A DNA stretch of 64,000 nt from Prochlorococcus sp. AG-412-P08 (GTDB lineage: Bacteria; Cyanobacteriota; Cyanobacteriia; PCC-6307; Cyanobiaceae): the NCBI GenBank assembly GCA_003214695.1, contig QCLI01000001.1, positions 124,001 to 188,000 of the forward strand, read 5' to 3'. Shown here in pieces: positions 19,866 to 30,042 of this stretch. Under the pieces are notes generated by a model, which was given only the letters and a program-made list of their open reading frames with translations, searched no databases and was not told the DNA's origin. The first letter of the stretch is position 1. Each line of letters begins with the position of its first letter. The position numbers were made by a program, and so were the translations under genes.

Positions 19866-20090
19866 ATGCCCCAGTCAGCAAACCTTACAAAAATAGGATC
19901 AAGGGTCAAGATTGATCTTAATAAAGTTAAAGATCGGATATCAGGTAATTTGGTCCAAAAGATTTCTTCTGATCCTCGTGCCACTGTAATGGATTACAAG
20001 ATGACCGACGGAGGTGGTGTGGGAGTTGTCTTGAAGCTTGCTGATGGAACTAAGAATTGGTTCTTTGAAAGTGAAGTCGGACGTGGGTGA
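19866..20090 (+). CDS. DUF2862 small conserved cyanobacterial protein
   Basis: 74 residues with an SH3-like barrel pattern: KIGSRVKIDLNKVKDRISG, then RATVMDYKMTDGGGVGVVLKL and WFFESEVGRG. The family is common next to chlG in cyanobacteria, and the function is not known to me. I prefer ATG 19866 over TTG 19857, which would only add three residues. The stop at 20088-20090 lies within the putative ribosome-binding site (GAGG, 20090-20093) of chlG, so the two genes are coupled. Confidence 0.82.
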   Translation: MPQSANLTKIGSRVKIDLNKVKDRISGNLVQKISSDPRATVMDYKMTDGGGVGVVLKLADGTKNWFFESEVGRG

Positions 20091-20101
20091 GGGATAGAAA
20101 A

Positions 20102-21052
20102 GTGAGTGATACCCGTCAGCTTCTAGGAATAAAAGGAGGCTCTGAAACAACCAACATCTGGAAACTGCGTCTGCAGTTAATGAAGCCCATTACATGGATA
20201 CCTTTGCTTTGGGGAGTTATTTGTGGTGCTGCGGCAAGTGGTAATTACCATTGGGATATAAGTAATGTTCTTGCATCCATAGCTTGTATGGTCATGAGTG
20301 GTCCTCTCCTAACGGGCTACACACAAACTATTAACGATTACTATGACAGGGAGATTGATGCTATCAATGAGCCTAGTCGTCCGATTCCCTCTGGCGCTAT
20401 ATCTCTAACACAAGTAAGATTACAAATCTGGGCTCTTTTAGGAGCAGGTCTTGCTTTTGCATATGGCCTTGATACTTGGGCAGGACATTCAACTCCAACA
20501 GTATTCTTACTAGCCCTTGGCGGTTCTTTTGTTAGCTATATATATTCTGCACCTCCATTAAAACTCAAACAAAATGGCTGGCTAGGTAATTATGCTCTTG
20601 GAGCAAGTTATATAGCTCTACCGTGGTGGGCTGGACAAGCTCTTTTTGGACAACTCACCTGGACAACAGCTTTATTAACTTTGGCTTACAGCCTGGCAGG
20701 CTTAGGGATAGCAGTAATTAATGATTTCAAGAGTGTCGAAGGAGACAGAGAATTAGGGTTGAACTCTCTCCCAGTAGTCTTTGGTATCAGGAATGCAAGT
20801 TTTATTAGTGCTGGAATGATTAATATCTTTCAATTAGCGATGGTAGGGGTACTAATAATCATTGGACAACATCTAGCTTCAGTCATTTTAGTCTTACTAA
20901 TTGTTCCACAAATCACTTTCCAAGACATCTGGTTACTAAGGGATCCTCTCGCATTTGATGTAAAATACCAGGCAAGTGCTCAACCTTTTCTTATACTAGG
21001 AATGCTTGTAACGGCCATAGCTATTGGGCATAGCTCACTTATCAATATTTAG
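20102..21052 (+). CDS. chlG: Chlorophyll synthase
   Basis: UbiA-type membrane prenyltransferase that esterifies (divinyl) chlorophyllide with geranylgeranyl or phytyl diphosphate, the last step of chlorophyll synthesis. Prenyl-diphosphate sites: NDYYDREIDAINEPSRPIP (about 86-104) and NDFKSVEGDRELG (about 205-217). About nine helices. Start: GTG 20102 gives the MSDTRQLLGIKGG N-terminus typical of the genus and is preceded by GAGG; the ORF itself opens at GTG 20087. The stop TAG shares its last base with the GTG start of the following gene. Confidence 0.96.
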   Translation: MSDTRQLLGIKGGSETTNIWKLRLQLMKPITWIPLLWGVICGAAASGNYHWDISNVLASIACMVMSGPLLTGYTQTINDYYDREIDAINEPSRPIPSGAISLTQVRLQIWALLGAGLAFAYGLDTWAGHSTPTVFLLALGGSFVSYIYSAPPLKLKQNGWLGNYALGASYIALPWWAGQALFGQLTWTTALLTLAYSLAGLGIAVINDFKSVEGDRELGLNSLPVVFGIRNASFISAGMINIFQLAMVGVLIIIGQHLASVILVLLIVPQITFQDIWLLRDPLAFDVKYQASAQPFLILGMLVTAIAIGHSSLINI

Positions 21053-22887
21053 TGCATTCAAAAGTTCAAAAATACTTATTGTTAGCAACAAGCGGATTCA
21101 TTTTGGGTTCAAGTATAGCGATAACAGAAAATATTATCAGTAAGTCAATAGACTCAAAGCTTCCTCCTGCCAGTAAGGTTAGTAGATTCAATAGGCCAGG
21201 AACAATCCAAATATTTGCATCTAAAGGAGAGATTATTCAAAAACTAGGACCAGCAACCCGTGAAAAAATGGCATCGGGAACAATCCCTGAAATTATCAAA
21301 AATGCTTTTATAGCATCAGAAGATAGACGTTTCTATAAGCACAACGGTGTTGACTTTTGGAGCATAAGCAGAGCAGTAATACGCAATGTTAAAGAAATGG
21401 CAATCGTTGAAGGTGGAAGCACTATCACACAACAGTTAGCAAGAATGGTCTTTCTAAATCAAAACAAGACTATTCAGAGAAAACTCAAAGAAATGGCTCT
21501 TGCTTTCAAGCTAGAAAGAAATCTAACGAAAGAAGAGATCATCGAACAATATCTAAACAATGTCTATCTTGGCTCTAATGCTTATGGTATTTCAGATGCA
21601 GCTTGGGTCTACTTTAAAAAAACACCTGCCTTGTTAACACTTGAAGAAATTGCTCTAATAGCTGGATTAGCACCAGCACCATCTTTATACTCCCCTTTAG
21701 TTAATAGTGACCTAGCACTCAAACGTAGGTCGGTTGTACTTTATAAAATGAGAATGGAGAACTTCATCTCAGACTCAGAACTATCGGAGGCGTTAGCTAA
21801 GCCATTAAAGCTACAACCAGCAATCCCTAAATATCTAAGAAGCAAGGCTCCTTTCTTTACAGACTTTGTAGAGCAAGTCCTTCCTCAACTTTTATCAAAA
21901 GAGGAGATAGAAGTAGGAGGGTTGAAAGTTAAAACTAGTCTCATTCTTGATTGGCAAGAAATAGCCAAAGAGGTCATCAGCAATCAAAGAGCAATCAATA
22001 CTGAAGTAGCAATTGTTTCGATTCAACCTAGTAGCGGACTAATCAGAGTACTTGTAGGCGGAAGAGACTATAGCAAAAATCAATTCAACAGAGCCTTCCA
22101 AGCTCTAAGGTCACCAGGGTCAACATTTAAGATTTTCCCTTATCTAGCAGCACTCACTGAAGGCTATTCGCCTGAAGATCTTCTCTTTGATACGCCTAGG
22201 TGTTGGTATGGGTATTGTCCTAAGAACTTTGGAAACTTATATTTTGGAGAAGTCTCCATAACTGAAGCATTCACCAATTCATTAAATACAATTGCCGTTG
22301 ACTTGCTAGCAAAGGTAGGGTTTGAGAAGGTAATAACTACTGCTAACAAGTTCGGTGTAGGGAAGGAAAGAGAACTTGAATACTATTATCCCTTAGCCAT
22401 TGGTGCATATGAGGAAACAGTCTTGAATATGACTGCTGCTTATGCTGGTATTACCAATAGAGGCTTATATAATCAACCATCCGCGATTGAAGAAATAAGA
22501 GGCCCCACTAACGATCTTCTATGGAGTCATAATGACGGGGAAGTTAGCAGAGCTATCTCCACCGAAATAGCCGATAGGATGAACTGGATGTTACAGCAAG
22601 TAGTTTTATACGGATCAGGTACAGCAGCTTCCCTCGAAGATAGACAAGTTGCTGGGAAAACAGGCACTTCGGAAGGAAATCGTGACCTTTGGTTCATTGG
22701 ATCTATCCCTCAGTTAACAACTGGGGTTTGGCTTGGGAATGACAATAACGAAGAAAGTAAAGTCAATAGTGGCGATGCTGCTTTTACCTGGAAACAATTT
22801 ATGAACAAGGTCAGCATTAATATGGAAATTAGAAGATTTCCTAAACGTCCCTCCCATTCTAATCTGAAAACTAATTCTCCTGAATGA
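21052..22887 (+). CDS. Class A penicillin-binding protein (bifunctional transglycosylase/transpeptidase)
   Basis: Peptidoglycan polymerase and cross-linker in the inner membrane and periplasm. N-terminal signal anchor (about 7-25), GT51 domain with EDRRFYKHNGVDFWSISRA and GGSTITQQLARMVFLNQ, then transpeptidase with SPGSTFKIFPYL (Ser-x-x-Lys), the SLN in TNSLNTIA and the KTGTSEG triad. 611 residues fits the PBP1a/1b class without extra domains. The start GTG 21052 overlaps the chlG stop by one base, so it is translationally coupled to chlG, a functional mismatch that may reflect genome compaction. Confidence 0.93.
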   Translation: MHSKVQKYLLLATSGFILGSSIAITENIISKSIDSKLPPASKVSRFNRPGTIQIFASKGEIIQKLGPATREKMASGTIPEIIKNAFIASEDRRFYKHNGVDFWSISRAVIRNVKEMAIVEGGSTITQQLARMVFLNQNKTIQRKLKEMALAFKLERNLTKEEIIEQYLNNVYLGSNAYGISDAAWVYFKKTPALLTLEEIALIAGLAPAPSLYSPLVNSDLALKRRSVVLYKMRMENFISDSELSEALAKPLKLQPAIPKYLRSKAPFFTDFVEQVLPQLLSKEEIEVGGLKVKTSLILDWQEIAKEVISNQRAINTEVAIVSIQPSSGLIRVLVGGRDYSKNQFNRAFQALRSPGSTFKIFPYLAALTEGYSPEDLLFDTPRCWYGYCPKNFGNLYFGEVSITEAFTNSLNTIAVDLLAKVGFEKVITTANKFGVGKERELEYYYPLAIGAYEETVLNMTAAYAGITNRGLYNQPSAIEEIRGPTNDLLWSHNDGEVSRAISTEIADRMNWMLQQVVLYGSGTAASLEDRQVAGKTGTSEGNRDLWFIGSIPQLTTGVWLGNDNNEESKVNSGDAAFTWKQFMNKVSINMEIRRFPKRPSHSNLKTNSPE

Positions 22888-22896
22888 TTTTTTTAG

Positions 22897-24231
22897 CTAC
22901 GCATGTAGATCGATGATTGCAGCATAAAAGCCATCGCCGCCATGTGCCTCACCTTGCCATAATTGTTTCTGATACCTAAGTCGTAAGCACTGTTGATTTG
23001 AAATGAAATTTTCAATTTGTTTAGAGTTCTCATCAGGGTTAATCGTACAAGTGGAATAAACAATCATTCCGCCAGGTCTTAACAAAGGCAACATTCCTTC
23101 CAACAGTTTGCTCTGGAGCCTCACTAATTCTTTTATTTTATCAGGCGTTATCCTCCACCTTAAATCAGGATTCCGCGCCAATGTTCCTAACCCAGAGCAT
23201 GGAGCATCCAACAAAATCTTTTGGAAGTAGCCTTTCCATGATGGCTTACGAGTTGAAAGAGTTGATGCGTCCGCAAAAAGAAAATTAACGCTATTCAAAC
23301 CAAGACGAGTAAGGTTTATCTTAGTTTTCTCTAATCGTTTAGAAGAGGAATCAACAGCCCAAATTTCACCTTCATCATTCACCAATTCTGACAGATGACT
23401 TGTTTTCCCTCCTGGAGCTGCACAAGCGTCAAGGATGCTCTCACCTGGTTTTGCTGATAAAAGAGGGGCGATCCATTGAGAAGAGCGATCTTGAACAGAC
23501 CATTCTCCTTCTTGATAGCCAGGCCAATTACGTAGATCACCTCCCCCAGATCGAATAGTTAGGCCATAAGGGCATCCTGCAATCAAGCTACTTTCTATCC
23601 CACCTTTTCTCAATTTCTCCTGAGCATTTTCAACACTTGAACGTTGGCAATTGATTCTTAAATCAATTGCAGGCGTCTTGTTTGATGCCTCAGCAATTGT
23701 CAATGCAGCCTCCTCACCCTTCCATCGAATCAACTCTTTGCCAAGCCAAAGAGGTATCGAATACTTTTGAGATAACTGCTCGTCAATAAATTTTGATATT
23801 GGAATTGTCTCACCTGTTATATGAGCCTTAGCTGCTTTTCTCAAAAGAGCATTAGCCACAGGAGCTAGACGTCCTAAATGATTCTCCTTTGCTATTTGCA
23901 CAGTGGTATTCACAGCCGCTGAGACAGGGACCCTATCCATGTAGAAAATTTGATAAAGTCCTACATGCAACAACCAACGAAGCAGGGGTGGCTGCTTAAG
24001 TGATGGAATGTTTGCGAGATAGTCAATCCAGTCATCCAATTGCTGACGATGACGGATCGAGCCACACACTAACTCAGTTGCCAATGCTCTATCAACTACG
24101 CTTAAGTCATATTTGCTAAAGGCATATTCTATAGCCACATCAGAGAAAGTACCACCAGCAACAGATCGAAGGGCCTTCCATGCTGCAGTTCTAGATAATA
24201 AACCTTTAGTAAATTTCTCTTCAGAAATAAT
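22897..24231 (-). CDS. rsmB: 16S rRNA (cytosine-967-C5)-methyltransferase
   Basis: NusB-like N-terminal RNA-binding part fused to a Rossmann methyltransferase (VQDRSSQWIAPLLSA, LDACAAPGGKTSHL, LLDAPCSGLGTLARNPD with the PC catalytic Cys, VYSTCTINPDEN). The first standard start is GTG 24138, but the open frame continues upstream with residues expected at the family N-terminus (SRTAAWKALRSVAGGTFSD). No ATG, GTG or TTG occurs there. An AGGAG at 24239-24243 sits seven bases before ATT 24231, so I place the start at this ATT, giving 444 residues, the usual length. The boundary is inferred; the enzyme is firm. Confidence 0.85.
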   Translation of the reverse strand: MISEEKFTKGLLSRTAAWKALRSVAGGTFSDVAIEYAFSKYDLSVVDRALATELVCGSIRHRQQLDDWIDYLANIPSLKQPPLLRWLLHVGLYQIFYMDRVPVSAAVNTTVQIAKENHLGRLAPVANALLRKAAKAHITGETIPISKFIDEQLSQKYSIPLWLGKELIRWKGEEAALTIAEASNKTPAIDLRINCQRSSVENAQEKLRKGGIESSLIAGCPYGLTIRSGGGDLRNWPGYQEGEWSVQDRSSQWIAPLLSAKPGESILDACAAPGGKTSHLSELVNDEGEIWAVDSSSKRLEKTKINLTRLGLNSVNFLFADASTLSTRKPSWKGYFQKILLDAPCSGLGTLARNPDLRWRITPDKIKELVRLQSKLLEGMLPLLRPGGMIVYSTCTINPDENSKQIENFISNQQCLRLRYQKQLWQGEAHGGDGFYAAIIDLHA

Positions 24232-24421
24232 TCCTGGACTCCTTTAGTAAAAGTCTATATACCAAGTTACTATTAAAGTAGTTAATTCAAGATTTTTCTT
24301 GGCGAATGAATAATTGTCACCAAGTTCGTACTAAAAAATAAGTCCTTCTTGATTTCAAGGTCTTCTCCCCTTAAAAGAATTGCTCTAAGTCAAATGTTCT
24401 TTAAAAAACGATTTTAATTTC

Positions 24422-25111
24422 ATGCCTTTACTCCCGCGGCGATTTAAGAGAATCAAATCGGTTTTGGAACGTCGAATGTCCAATCTAACAATCCTTACTG
24501 AAGAGATAGAAAAGCCTCACAACCTATCAGCAATTCTTAGGACCTGTGATGCTATTGGTGTTCTGGAAGCACATGCGGTTTTCAAGGAGAATAGAATACC
24601 TACCTTCAACAGCACTGCTCAAGGAAGTCAAAAATGGGTTAAGTTAAATAGGCATAAAAATATAGAAGTGGCAATCAAATATCTAAAAGGGATGGGATTC
24701 AAACTATATGGAACTAATCTTAATGAAAATGCGAAAGATTATCGCATGTTTGATTACAGAGGGCCAACAGCATTTGTAATGGGAGCCGAAAAGTGGGGGT
24801 TAAGCAAATCAGCATCCATGTTAGTAGATGAGTCTATTTTTATACCTATGAGAGGGATGGTTCAATCTCTTAATGTATCAGTAGCTTCCGCTGCATTACT
24901 ATTTGAAGCATTAAGGCAACGTGAACAAGAGGGAAGCCATTTAGATTCAAGAGAAAACATAAGTGAGGCTTTGTACAATAAAACTCTATTTGAATGGTGC
25001 TATCCTGAGGTGGCGAATTGGTGTAAAAGCCATGGTCGTGACTATCCAAAGTTGAATCCGGTTGGAGAAATCATGGAAAATCTTCCTAGGACAAAGAAAT
25101 TTCGTTGTTAA
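24422..25111 (+). CDS. trmH: tRNA (guanosine-18-2'-O)-methyltransferase
   Basis: SpoU-family ribose methyltransferase that modifies G18 in tRNA. Motif 1 is EIEKPHNLSAILRTCDAIG (about 28-46), motif 2 FVMGAEKWGLSKS and motif 3 IPMRGMVQSLNVSVASA with the knot. The length of 229 residues and the C-terminal helix (LFEALRQREQ) are typical of TrmH. It stands alone, divergent from rsmB across a gap of about 190 bases and convergent with the permease gene. Confidence 0.93.
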   Translation: MPLLPRRFKRIKSVLERRMSNLTILTEEIEKPHNLSAILRTCDAIGVLEAHAVFKENRIPTFNSTAQGSQKWVKLNRHKNIEVAIKYLKGMGFKLYGTNLNENAKDYRMFDYRGPTAFVMGAEKWGLSKSASMLVDESIFIPMRGMVQSLNVSVASAALLFEALRQREQEGSHLDSRENISEALYNKTLFEWCYPEVANWCKSHGRDYPKLNPVGEIMENLPRTKKFRC

Positions 25112-25161
25112 TTCATGCGTTCCAAAAGTCTCATAATGTCTAAGATCTTCTTCAATAACCT

Positions 25162-26043
25162 CTAACTATCACAAATTAAATCTTCTAAGGCTTCACCTAG
25201 CAAAGATAAAGAAAGAACTAATCCAAACATTGCCATCCCTGGGTAAAGGGCTGTCCACCAAATACCGACAGGGACAGCATCTAGAGCCATATTCAAATCG
25301 CTCCCCCATTCCGGAATAGTTTCAGGCAAGCCAAGGCCAAGGAATCCAAGTCCACCTAACACCAAAACTGCATCAGCAGCATTTAAGGTCAACAGTACAG
25401 GGACAGATGTGAGAACATTCTTGAAAAGATATCTTCTCATTACCCATAAAGGGCCTGCACCCATTGCTCTAGCAGCTTCAACATATAACTCTGTTTTTAC
25501 TTGCCCAGTTTGATTCCTAACAACACGAAAGTACTGAGGTATATATACAACACATAATGCAATTGCTGCATTTAAAATTCCACGTCCTAACACAAATGCA
25601 ATCACGACTGAAAGCAAAAGGACTGGAACTGTATATAAAGTCTCCATTATGAGGACCATGATGCGATCTACAACGCCACCTGCGTAACCACTGAAAAGTC
25701 CTACAGGGACGCCAATGAGAACAGCAAGCGAAACTGCTAAAAAAACGACTTGAAGTGCGACACCTGTACCCTGTAGTGTTCTCACACAAACATCTCTACC
25801 AAGACGATCAGTTCCACACCAATGGTCAAGAGAAGGTGGTGCATACATAGGACTATTCAAACCAAGCTGACCATCAGGTAAAAATCCTACCCTAATCAAA
25901 AGTGGTGTAAGCAAAGCAACCATTAGGTAAACCCCCAACAACCAACTTCCCCAAATAGCCATTCTGACTGAAAGCTTTCTAGAGTTTTGTTTTTTAAAAG
26001 CTGAAAAATATCTCAAATTAAAAAACTCAATTATAAAAATCAT
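25162..26043 (-). CDS. Peptide/nickel-type ABC transporter permease (DppC-like), lone subunit
   Basis: Inner-membrane permease of the BPD type. The 293 residues hold about six helices and the EAA coupling loop (TELYVEAARAMGAGPLWVMRRYLFKN). The early periplasmic block (PPSLDHWCGTDRLGRDVCVR) is diagnostic of DppC/OppC. The start may be ATG 26043 or, more like homologues, Met28 (25962). No DppB, ATPase or binding protein is adjacent, so its partners lie elsewhere or it is an orphan. Confidence 0.88.
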   Translation of the reverse strand: MIFIIEFFNLRYFSAFKKQNSRKLSVRMAIWGSWLLGVYLMVALLTPLLIRVGFLPDGQLGLNSPMYAPPSLDHWCGTDRLGRDVCVRTLQGTGVALQVVFLAVSLAVLIGVPVGLFSGYAGGVVDRIMVLIMETLYTVPVLLLSVVIAFVLGRGILNAAIALCVVYIPQYFRVVRNQTGQVKTELYVEAARAMGAGPLWVMRRYLFKNVLTSVPVLLTLNAADAVLVLGGLGFLGLGLPETIPEWGSDLNMALDAVPVGIWWTALYPGMAMFGLVLSLSLLGEALEDLICDS

Positions 26044-26102
26044 ACTAAAAGGTAGAAAATATTTTCCACTAGCGCTTAGATATATATGAAGAAAAAACCA
26101 AC

Positions 26103-26267
26103 ATGAATTACAAAAACCAAGGTCTAACAGTTGGAGAATTGACTATAGCTGTGGGGATAGTAATCCTTATATCCTTGATATGGTCAAATCTAGGCAACAA
26201 AGAAACTTCTAAACCTAGCGTTTCCCATTCACAATCCTCGACTCTTCTATTAACAAAGTCTTCATAA
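26103..26267 (+). CDS. Mini-protein with type IV prepilin-like N-terminus
   Basis: 54 codons-1 stop read as a 54-residue protein. The N-terminus has a short basic leader, Gly7, then LTVGELTIAVGIVILISLIW: the residue after Gly is hydrophobic, position +5 is Glu and a hydrophobic helix follows, just as in type IV prepilins and pseudopilins. The tail of about 27 residues is Ser/Thr-rich without a globular domain. No strong ribosome-binding site was seen. It lies between a permease gene (divergent) and lepA (convergent). The coding nature is moderately supported; pilin relationship is by motif only. Confidence 0.6.
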   Translation: MNYKNQGLTVGELTIAVGIVILISLIWSNLGNKETSKPSVSHSQSSTLLLTKSS

Positions 26268-26318
26268 GACTTCTACGTTCAACTCTCAATAAATAGAGAG
26301 CTCAAGATTTGAAGAATC

Positions 26319-28133
26319 TTATGTTTTTTGATTCAATTTAAGAACTGCCATAAAGGCCTCTTGCGGCACGTCTACTTTTCCCATTGATTTCATCCTTTTC
26401 TTACCCTTAGCTTGTTTCTTAAGTAATTTTTTCTTACGTGATATATCTCCTCCATAGCATTTCGCTAAAACATCCTTTCGCAAAGCACTAATACTTTCAC
26501 TTGCTATAACTCTACTCCCAATAGAAGCCTGCAAAGGTATTTTAAATTGCTGTTTTGGGATTAGTTCCTTTAGTTTTTCCACCAACCCTCTTCCTACGCT
26601 ATAAGCTTTATCCCGATGAACAATCGTTGTTAAGGGGTCAGCTCGTTCTGCATTAATTAATACGTCGAGTCGTACAAGATCATTCTTTCGATAACCAATT
26701 AAATGGTATTCCATAGAAGCATATCCTTTAGTACGGCTCTTCATTTGATCAAAGAAATCTGTAACAACCTCCGCTAAGGGAATCTCATAAATAAGAGTAA
26801 CTCGGTCAGTAGTTATAAATTTCATATCAACAAAGTCACCTCGTCGGTCTTGACATAAACCCATTAAGGTCCCGTTATAGTCATTAGGTGCATAGATCTC
26901 AATACGAACATATGGTTCTTCTATTGATTCACGCTTCTGTGGATCAGGCAAAGTTGCTGGGTTGTCAATTAGACGCATCTCTCCATCAATCATATTGACC
27001 TGATAAATAACGGATGGAGCCGTAACAATTAATTCAAGATCATATTCCCGCTCTAACCTTTCTTGAACTATTTCCATATGAAGCAGGCCAAGGAATCCAC
27101 AACGGAAACCAAAGCCCATTGCACTACTTGTTTCAGGTTCATACTTCAAAGCAGCATCTGAAAGTTGCAGCTTCTCTAATGCTTCTCTTAAGTCTGGATA
27201 TTGGTCTGCATCTATAGGAAACAAGCCACAAAAGACCATAGGCTTTGCTTCTGTATAGCCTGGCAAAGGCTCTTCAGCTGGTTGATTTAGCAATGTAATG
27301 GTGTCACCGACTCGAGCGTCTGAAACTGCCTTAATAGACGCTGCTAAATAACCCACTTCTCCTGCATGCAAGTCATCTACTTTAACTTGATCAGGCGCCA
27401 TTATTCCAATTTCATCAAGTTCATAGCTCTTCTTGCTAGCCATTAAAAGAACTTTGTCTCTGGTTGAGATGCTTCCTGTAAGCACACGGAAATAGACAAT
27501 AACACCTCTATATGGATCATAGTAAGAATCAAAGATCAAGGCTTGAGTAGGTTCAGACAAACGATCTTGAGGTGGTGGGATTCTATCAACTACAGCCTGC
27601 AGAATATCTACAATACCTGCACCTGTTTTCGCAGAGCATGCAATAGCATTAGACGTATCTAAACCAATAATTGATTCTATTTCTTTCTTAATTCGTTCAG
27701 GATCAGATCCTGGAAGGTCAACTTTATTTAAAACAGGAATGATCTCCAAATCATTTTCTAAGGCTAAATAAACATTTGCCAAAGTTTGAGCTTCAACACC
27801 TTGACTTGCATCAACAACTAACAAAGCTCCCTCACATGCTTGCAATGATCGGCTTACTTCATAAGAGAAATCAACATGACCGGGAGTATCAATTAAATTA
27901 AGAACATAATCTTCACCATCACTTGCAGAGTAATTCATTCTTGCAGCTTGGAGTTTAATGGTGATTCCCCGCTCTCTCTCAAGATCCATATTGTCTAAAA
28001 ACTGCTCCTGCATATCTCTAGAAGAAACAGTTCCTGTTTCCTGCAACAGTCGATCTGCCAAAGTTGATTTGCCATGATCAATATGAGCAATTATGCAGAA
28101 ATTTCTCAATTTTGAAACGGGTACATCAGTCAT
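26319..28133 (-). CDS. lepA: Elongation factor 4 (LepA)
   Basis: Ribosomal GTPase that back-translocates or rescues stalled ribosomes. G-domain motifs AHIDHGKST, the [12 protein letters not shown] block and NKVDLPG are intact, followed by the LepA-specific C-terminal region ([18 protein letters not shown]). 604 residues is the family norm. On the same strand as the mqo gene that ends 87 bases downstream of its start, transcribed separately. Confidence 0.97.
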   Translation of the reverse strand: MTDVPVSKLRNFCIIAHIDHGKSTLADRLLQETGTVSSRDMQEQFLDNMDLERERGITIKLQAARMNYSASDGEDYVLNLIDTPGHVDFSYEVSRSLQACEGALLVVDASQGVEAQTLANVYLALENDLEIIPVLNKVDLPGSDPERIKKEIESIIGLDTSNAIACSAKTGAGIVDILQAVVDRIPPPQDRLSEPTQALIFDSYYDPYRGVIVYFRVLTGSISTRDKVLLMASKKSYELDEIGIMAPDQVKVDDLHAGEVGYLAASIKAVSDARVGDTITLLNQPAEEPLPGYTEAKPMVFCGLFPIDADQYPDLREALEKLQLSDAALKYEPETSSAMGFGFRCGFLGLLHMEIVQERLEREYDLELIVTAPSVIYQVNMIDGEMRLIDNPATLPDPQKRESIEEPYVRIEIYAPNDYNGTLMGLCQDRRGDFVDMKFITTDRVTLIYEIPLAEVVTDFFDQMKSRTKGYASMEYHLIGYRKNDLVRLDVLINAERADPLTTIVHRDKAYSVGRGLVEKLKELIPKQQFKIPLQASIGSRVIASESISALRKDVLAKCYGGDISRKKKLLKKQAKGKKRMKSMGKVDVPQEAFMAVLKLNQKT

Positions 28134-28220
28134 TTGATTTCACTTCACTAAAATGGCTGCTCTGGCAGTTTGTGGAATAAGGGAACAAATATCCCGTTTA
28201 AGAAAGTCTTGGCTAATCAC

Positions 28221-29711
28221 CTATCTCAATCCAAGCAAAGAATTGCTCCGATGTCGAAGTTTACCCAATAAGGTTTCATCAGAGACAAGCTCCTTCCCAA
28301 AACTTGGCAAAAGTTTTTTTAATCTCTGTTGCCAAAGCTCAGTAGACATTTTCTCACTCCAGCAACTTTGTAAGACTTCTAACATAATTGACACCGCTGT
28401 GCTCGCACCCGGAGAGGCACCTAACAAGGCTGCCAGAGATCCATCTGAAGAGGCGACCACTTCAGTTCCCAATTTCAACGTTCCTCCGTCTTTTGTCATC
28501 TTAATAATCTGTACTCTCTGCCCAGCAATTGATAATGTCCAATCATCGGAATTGGCCTGAGGGAAGAACTCCTTTAATGCATTAATTCGATCAGAATGAT
28601 CTAGCTGAAGCTGGCCAAGAAGATAATTAATTAAATCAGTATTTTTAAATCCAGCTTGTATCAAAGGCAAAGCATTAGAAAGTTTAATGGTCCTAAAAAA
28701 ATCAAAACTTGAACCATTTTTTAAAAACTTAGTATTAAAGCCAGCAAATGGTCCAAATAACAGAGACCTCTTACCTTTTATCCATCGTGTATCCAAATGA
28801 GGAACTGACATTGGAGGAGCACCTATTGCACTTTTCCCGTAAACCTTTGCATTGTGCATTGCCGCAAGGCTTTGATCATTACAAACCAACCATTGCCCAC
28901 TAACAGGGAAACCTCCATAAGACTTCCCCTCGGGAATACCTGATCTCTGCAATAAAGACAATGCGCCTCCACCTGCTCCCAGGAAAACGAATGGCGTCTC
29001 TACGTAATACTCACTTCTATTACCGACCAAAGAAAGTCGCCATGATTTTCCATTAGGCCGATTAATATCAACAACTTCAGTAGACAATCTTAACTCTACG
29101 GCTCCTGAAAGCTGTAATTCCTTTAGATATGCAAGAGTTAAAGCACCAAAATCAACATCTGTTCCTCGACTAACACGTGTTGCTGCTACTTTTTGACCAG
29201 GGTCCCGACCGTTCATGACTAGGGGTATCCATTCCTTGATCTCCTCAACCTCTTCACTCCATTCCATACTCTGAAAAGCATTTTTCAAGCTTAGATTCCT
29301 GTAGCGTTGCCGCAAGAATGCAATATTGCTTTCACCCCAAACAAAGCTTATATGAGGCAAGCAATGCAAAAAGCTTTCTGGAGAGAGCTTCCCGAGCTCA
29401 GCCATTGAGGCCCAAAGTTCCAAACTTCTTTCAAACGCAGAATTAATTGCTACAGCCTTGGAAATATTTAAGCTTCCATCAGAGTTTGATGGAGTGTAAT
29501 TGAATTCACAATTAGCAGCATGTCCTGTGCCGGAATTATTAATAGCAGAACTACTTTCTAACGCAGGCGCCCCTAATCTCTCAATAATTAGGATTCTCAT
29601 TTCCGGATCTAATTCATGAAGGAAGAAAGCCAAAGTAGAGCTCATTATTCCAGCACCAACTAATACTGCATCAAATTGAGCTTCAGAACCTATAGCGTCA
29701 GATGCAACCAC
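28221..29711 (-). CDS. mqo: Malate:quinone oxidoreductase
   Basis: FAD enzyme that oxidises malate to oxaloacetate and passes electrons to the quinone pool at the membrane. N-terminal Rossmann FAD site [17 protein letters not shown], then the MQO-specific [18 protein letters not shown] block, and conserved FAGFNTKFL and [16 protein letters not shown] segments. 496 residues is normal. It stands in for an NAD-linked malate dehydrogenase in these cyanobacteria. Divergent from the nfuA-like gene with 69 bases between start codons. Confidence 0.96.
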   Translation of the reverse strand: MVASDAIGSEAQFDAVLVGAGIMSSTLAFFLHELDPEMRILIIERLGAPALESSSAINNSGTGHAANCEFNYTPSNSDGSLNISKAVAINSAFERSLELWASMAELGKLSPESFLHCLPHISFVWGESNIAFLRQRYRNLSLKNAFQSMEWSEEVEEIKEWIPLVMNGRDPGQKVAATRVSRGTDVDFGALTLAYLKELQLSGAVELRLSTEVVDINRPNGKSWRLSLVGNRSEYYVETPFVFLGAGGGALSLLQRSGIPEGKSYGGFPVSGQWLVCNDQSLAAMHNAKVYGKSAIGAPPMSVPHLDTRWIKGKRSLLFGPFAGFNTKFLKNGSSFDFFRTIKLSNALPLIQAGFKNTDLINYLLGQLQLDHSDRINALKEFFPQANSDDWTLSIAGQRVQIIKMTKDGGTLKLGTEVVASSDGSLAALLGASPGASTAVSIMLEVLQSCWSEKMSTELWQQRLKKLLPSFGKELVSDETLLGKLRHRSNSLLGLR

Positions 29712-29780
29712 AAATCTAGTTTTTTCTATGAGGTCAATATATGATTAGGCTAAACCCAATTCAATGAAAAAAACAATCTT

Positions 29781-30026
29781 ATGGAAAATGAAACCATGGC
29801 CCTTACTCATGAAAATGTTGACAAGGTCCTAGATGAATTAAGGCCCTTTCTCATGGCAGATGGAGGCAATGTAGAGATAGTAGAAATTGATGGTCCAATT
29901 ATAAAAGTAAGACTGCAAGGCGCTTGTGGGAGCTGTCCTAGTAGCACAATGACACTAAAAATGGGTATAGAAAGAAAGCTAAAGGAGATGATCCCTGAAG
30001 TAAGTGAAGTTGTTCAAGTACTTTGA
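29781..30026 (+). CDS. NifU-like iron-sulfur scaffold (Nfu domain)
   Basis: 81-residue single Nfu domain with the CxxC cluster-binding pair ([10 protein letters not shown]) near residues 53-58 and the leading [14 protein letters not shown] motif. It carries and delivers [4Fe-4S] clusters, in cyanobacteria notably to photosystem I. The start may also be ATG 29796, giving [12 protein letters not shown], which aligns better with homologues. Divergent from mqo. Confidence 0.93.
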   Translation: MENETMALTHENVDKVLDELRPFLMADGGNVEIVEIDGPIIKVRLQGACGSCPSSTMTLKMGIERKLKEMIPEVSEVVQVL

Positions 30027-30042
30027 TTAATTCAAGTAATAT

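Noticed and set aside
28153-28560. 135-residue plus-strand ORF opposite mqo
   Set aside because: It is an antisense shadow of the well-supported malate:quinone oxidoreductase.
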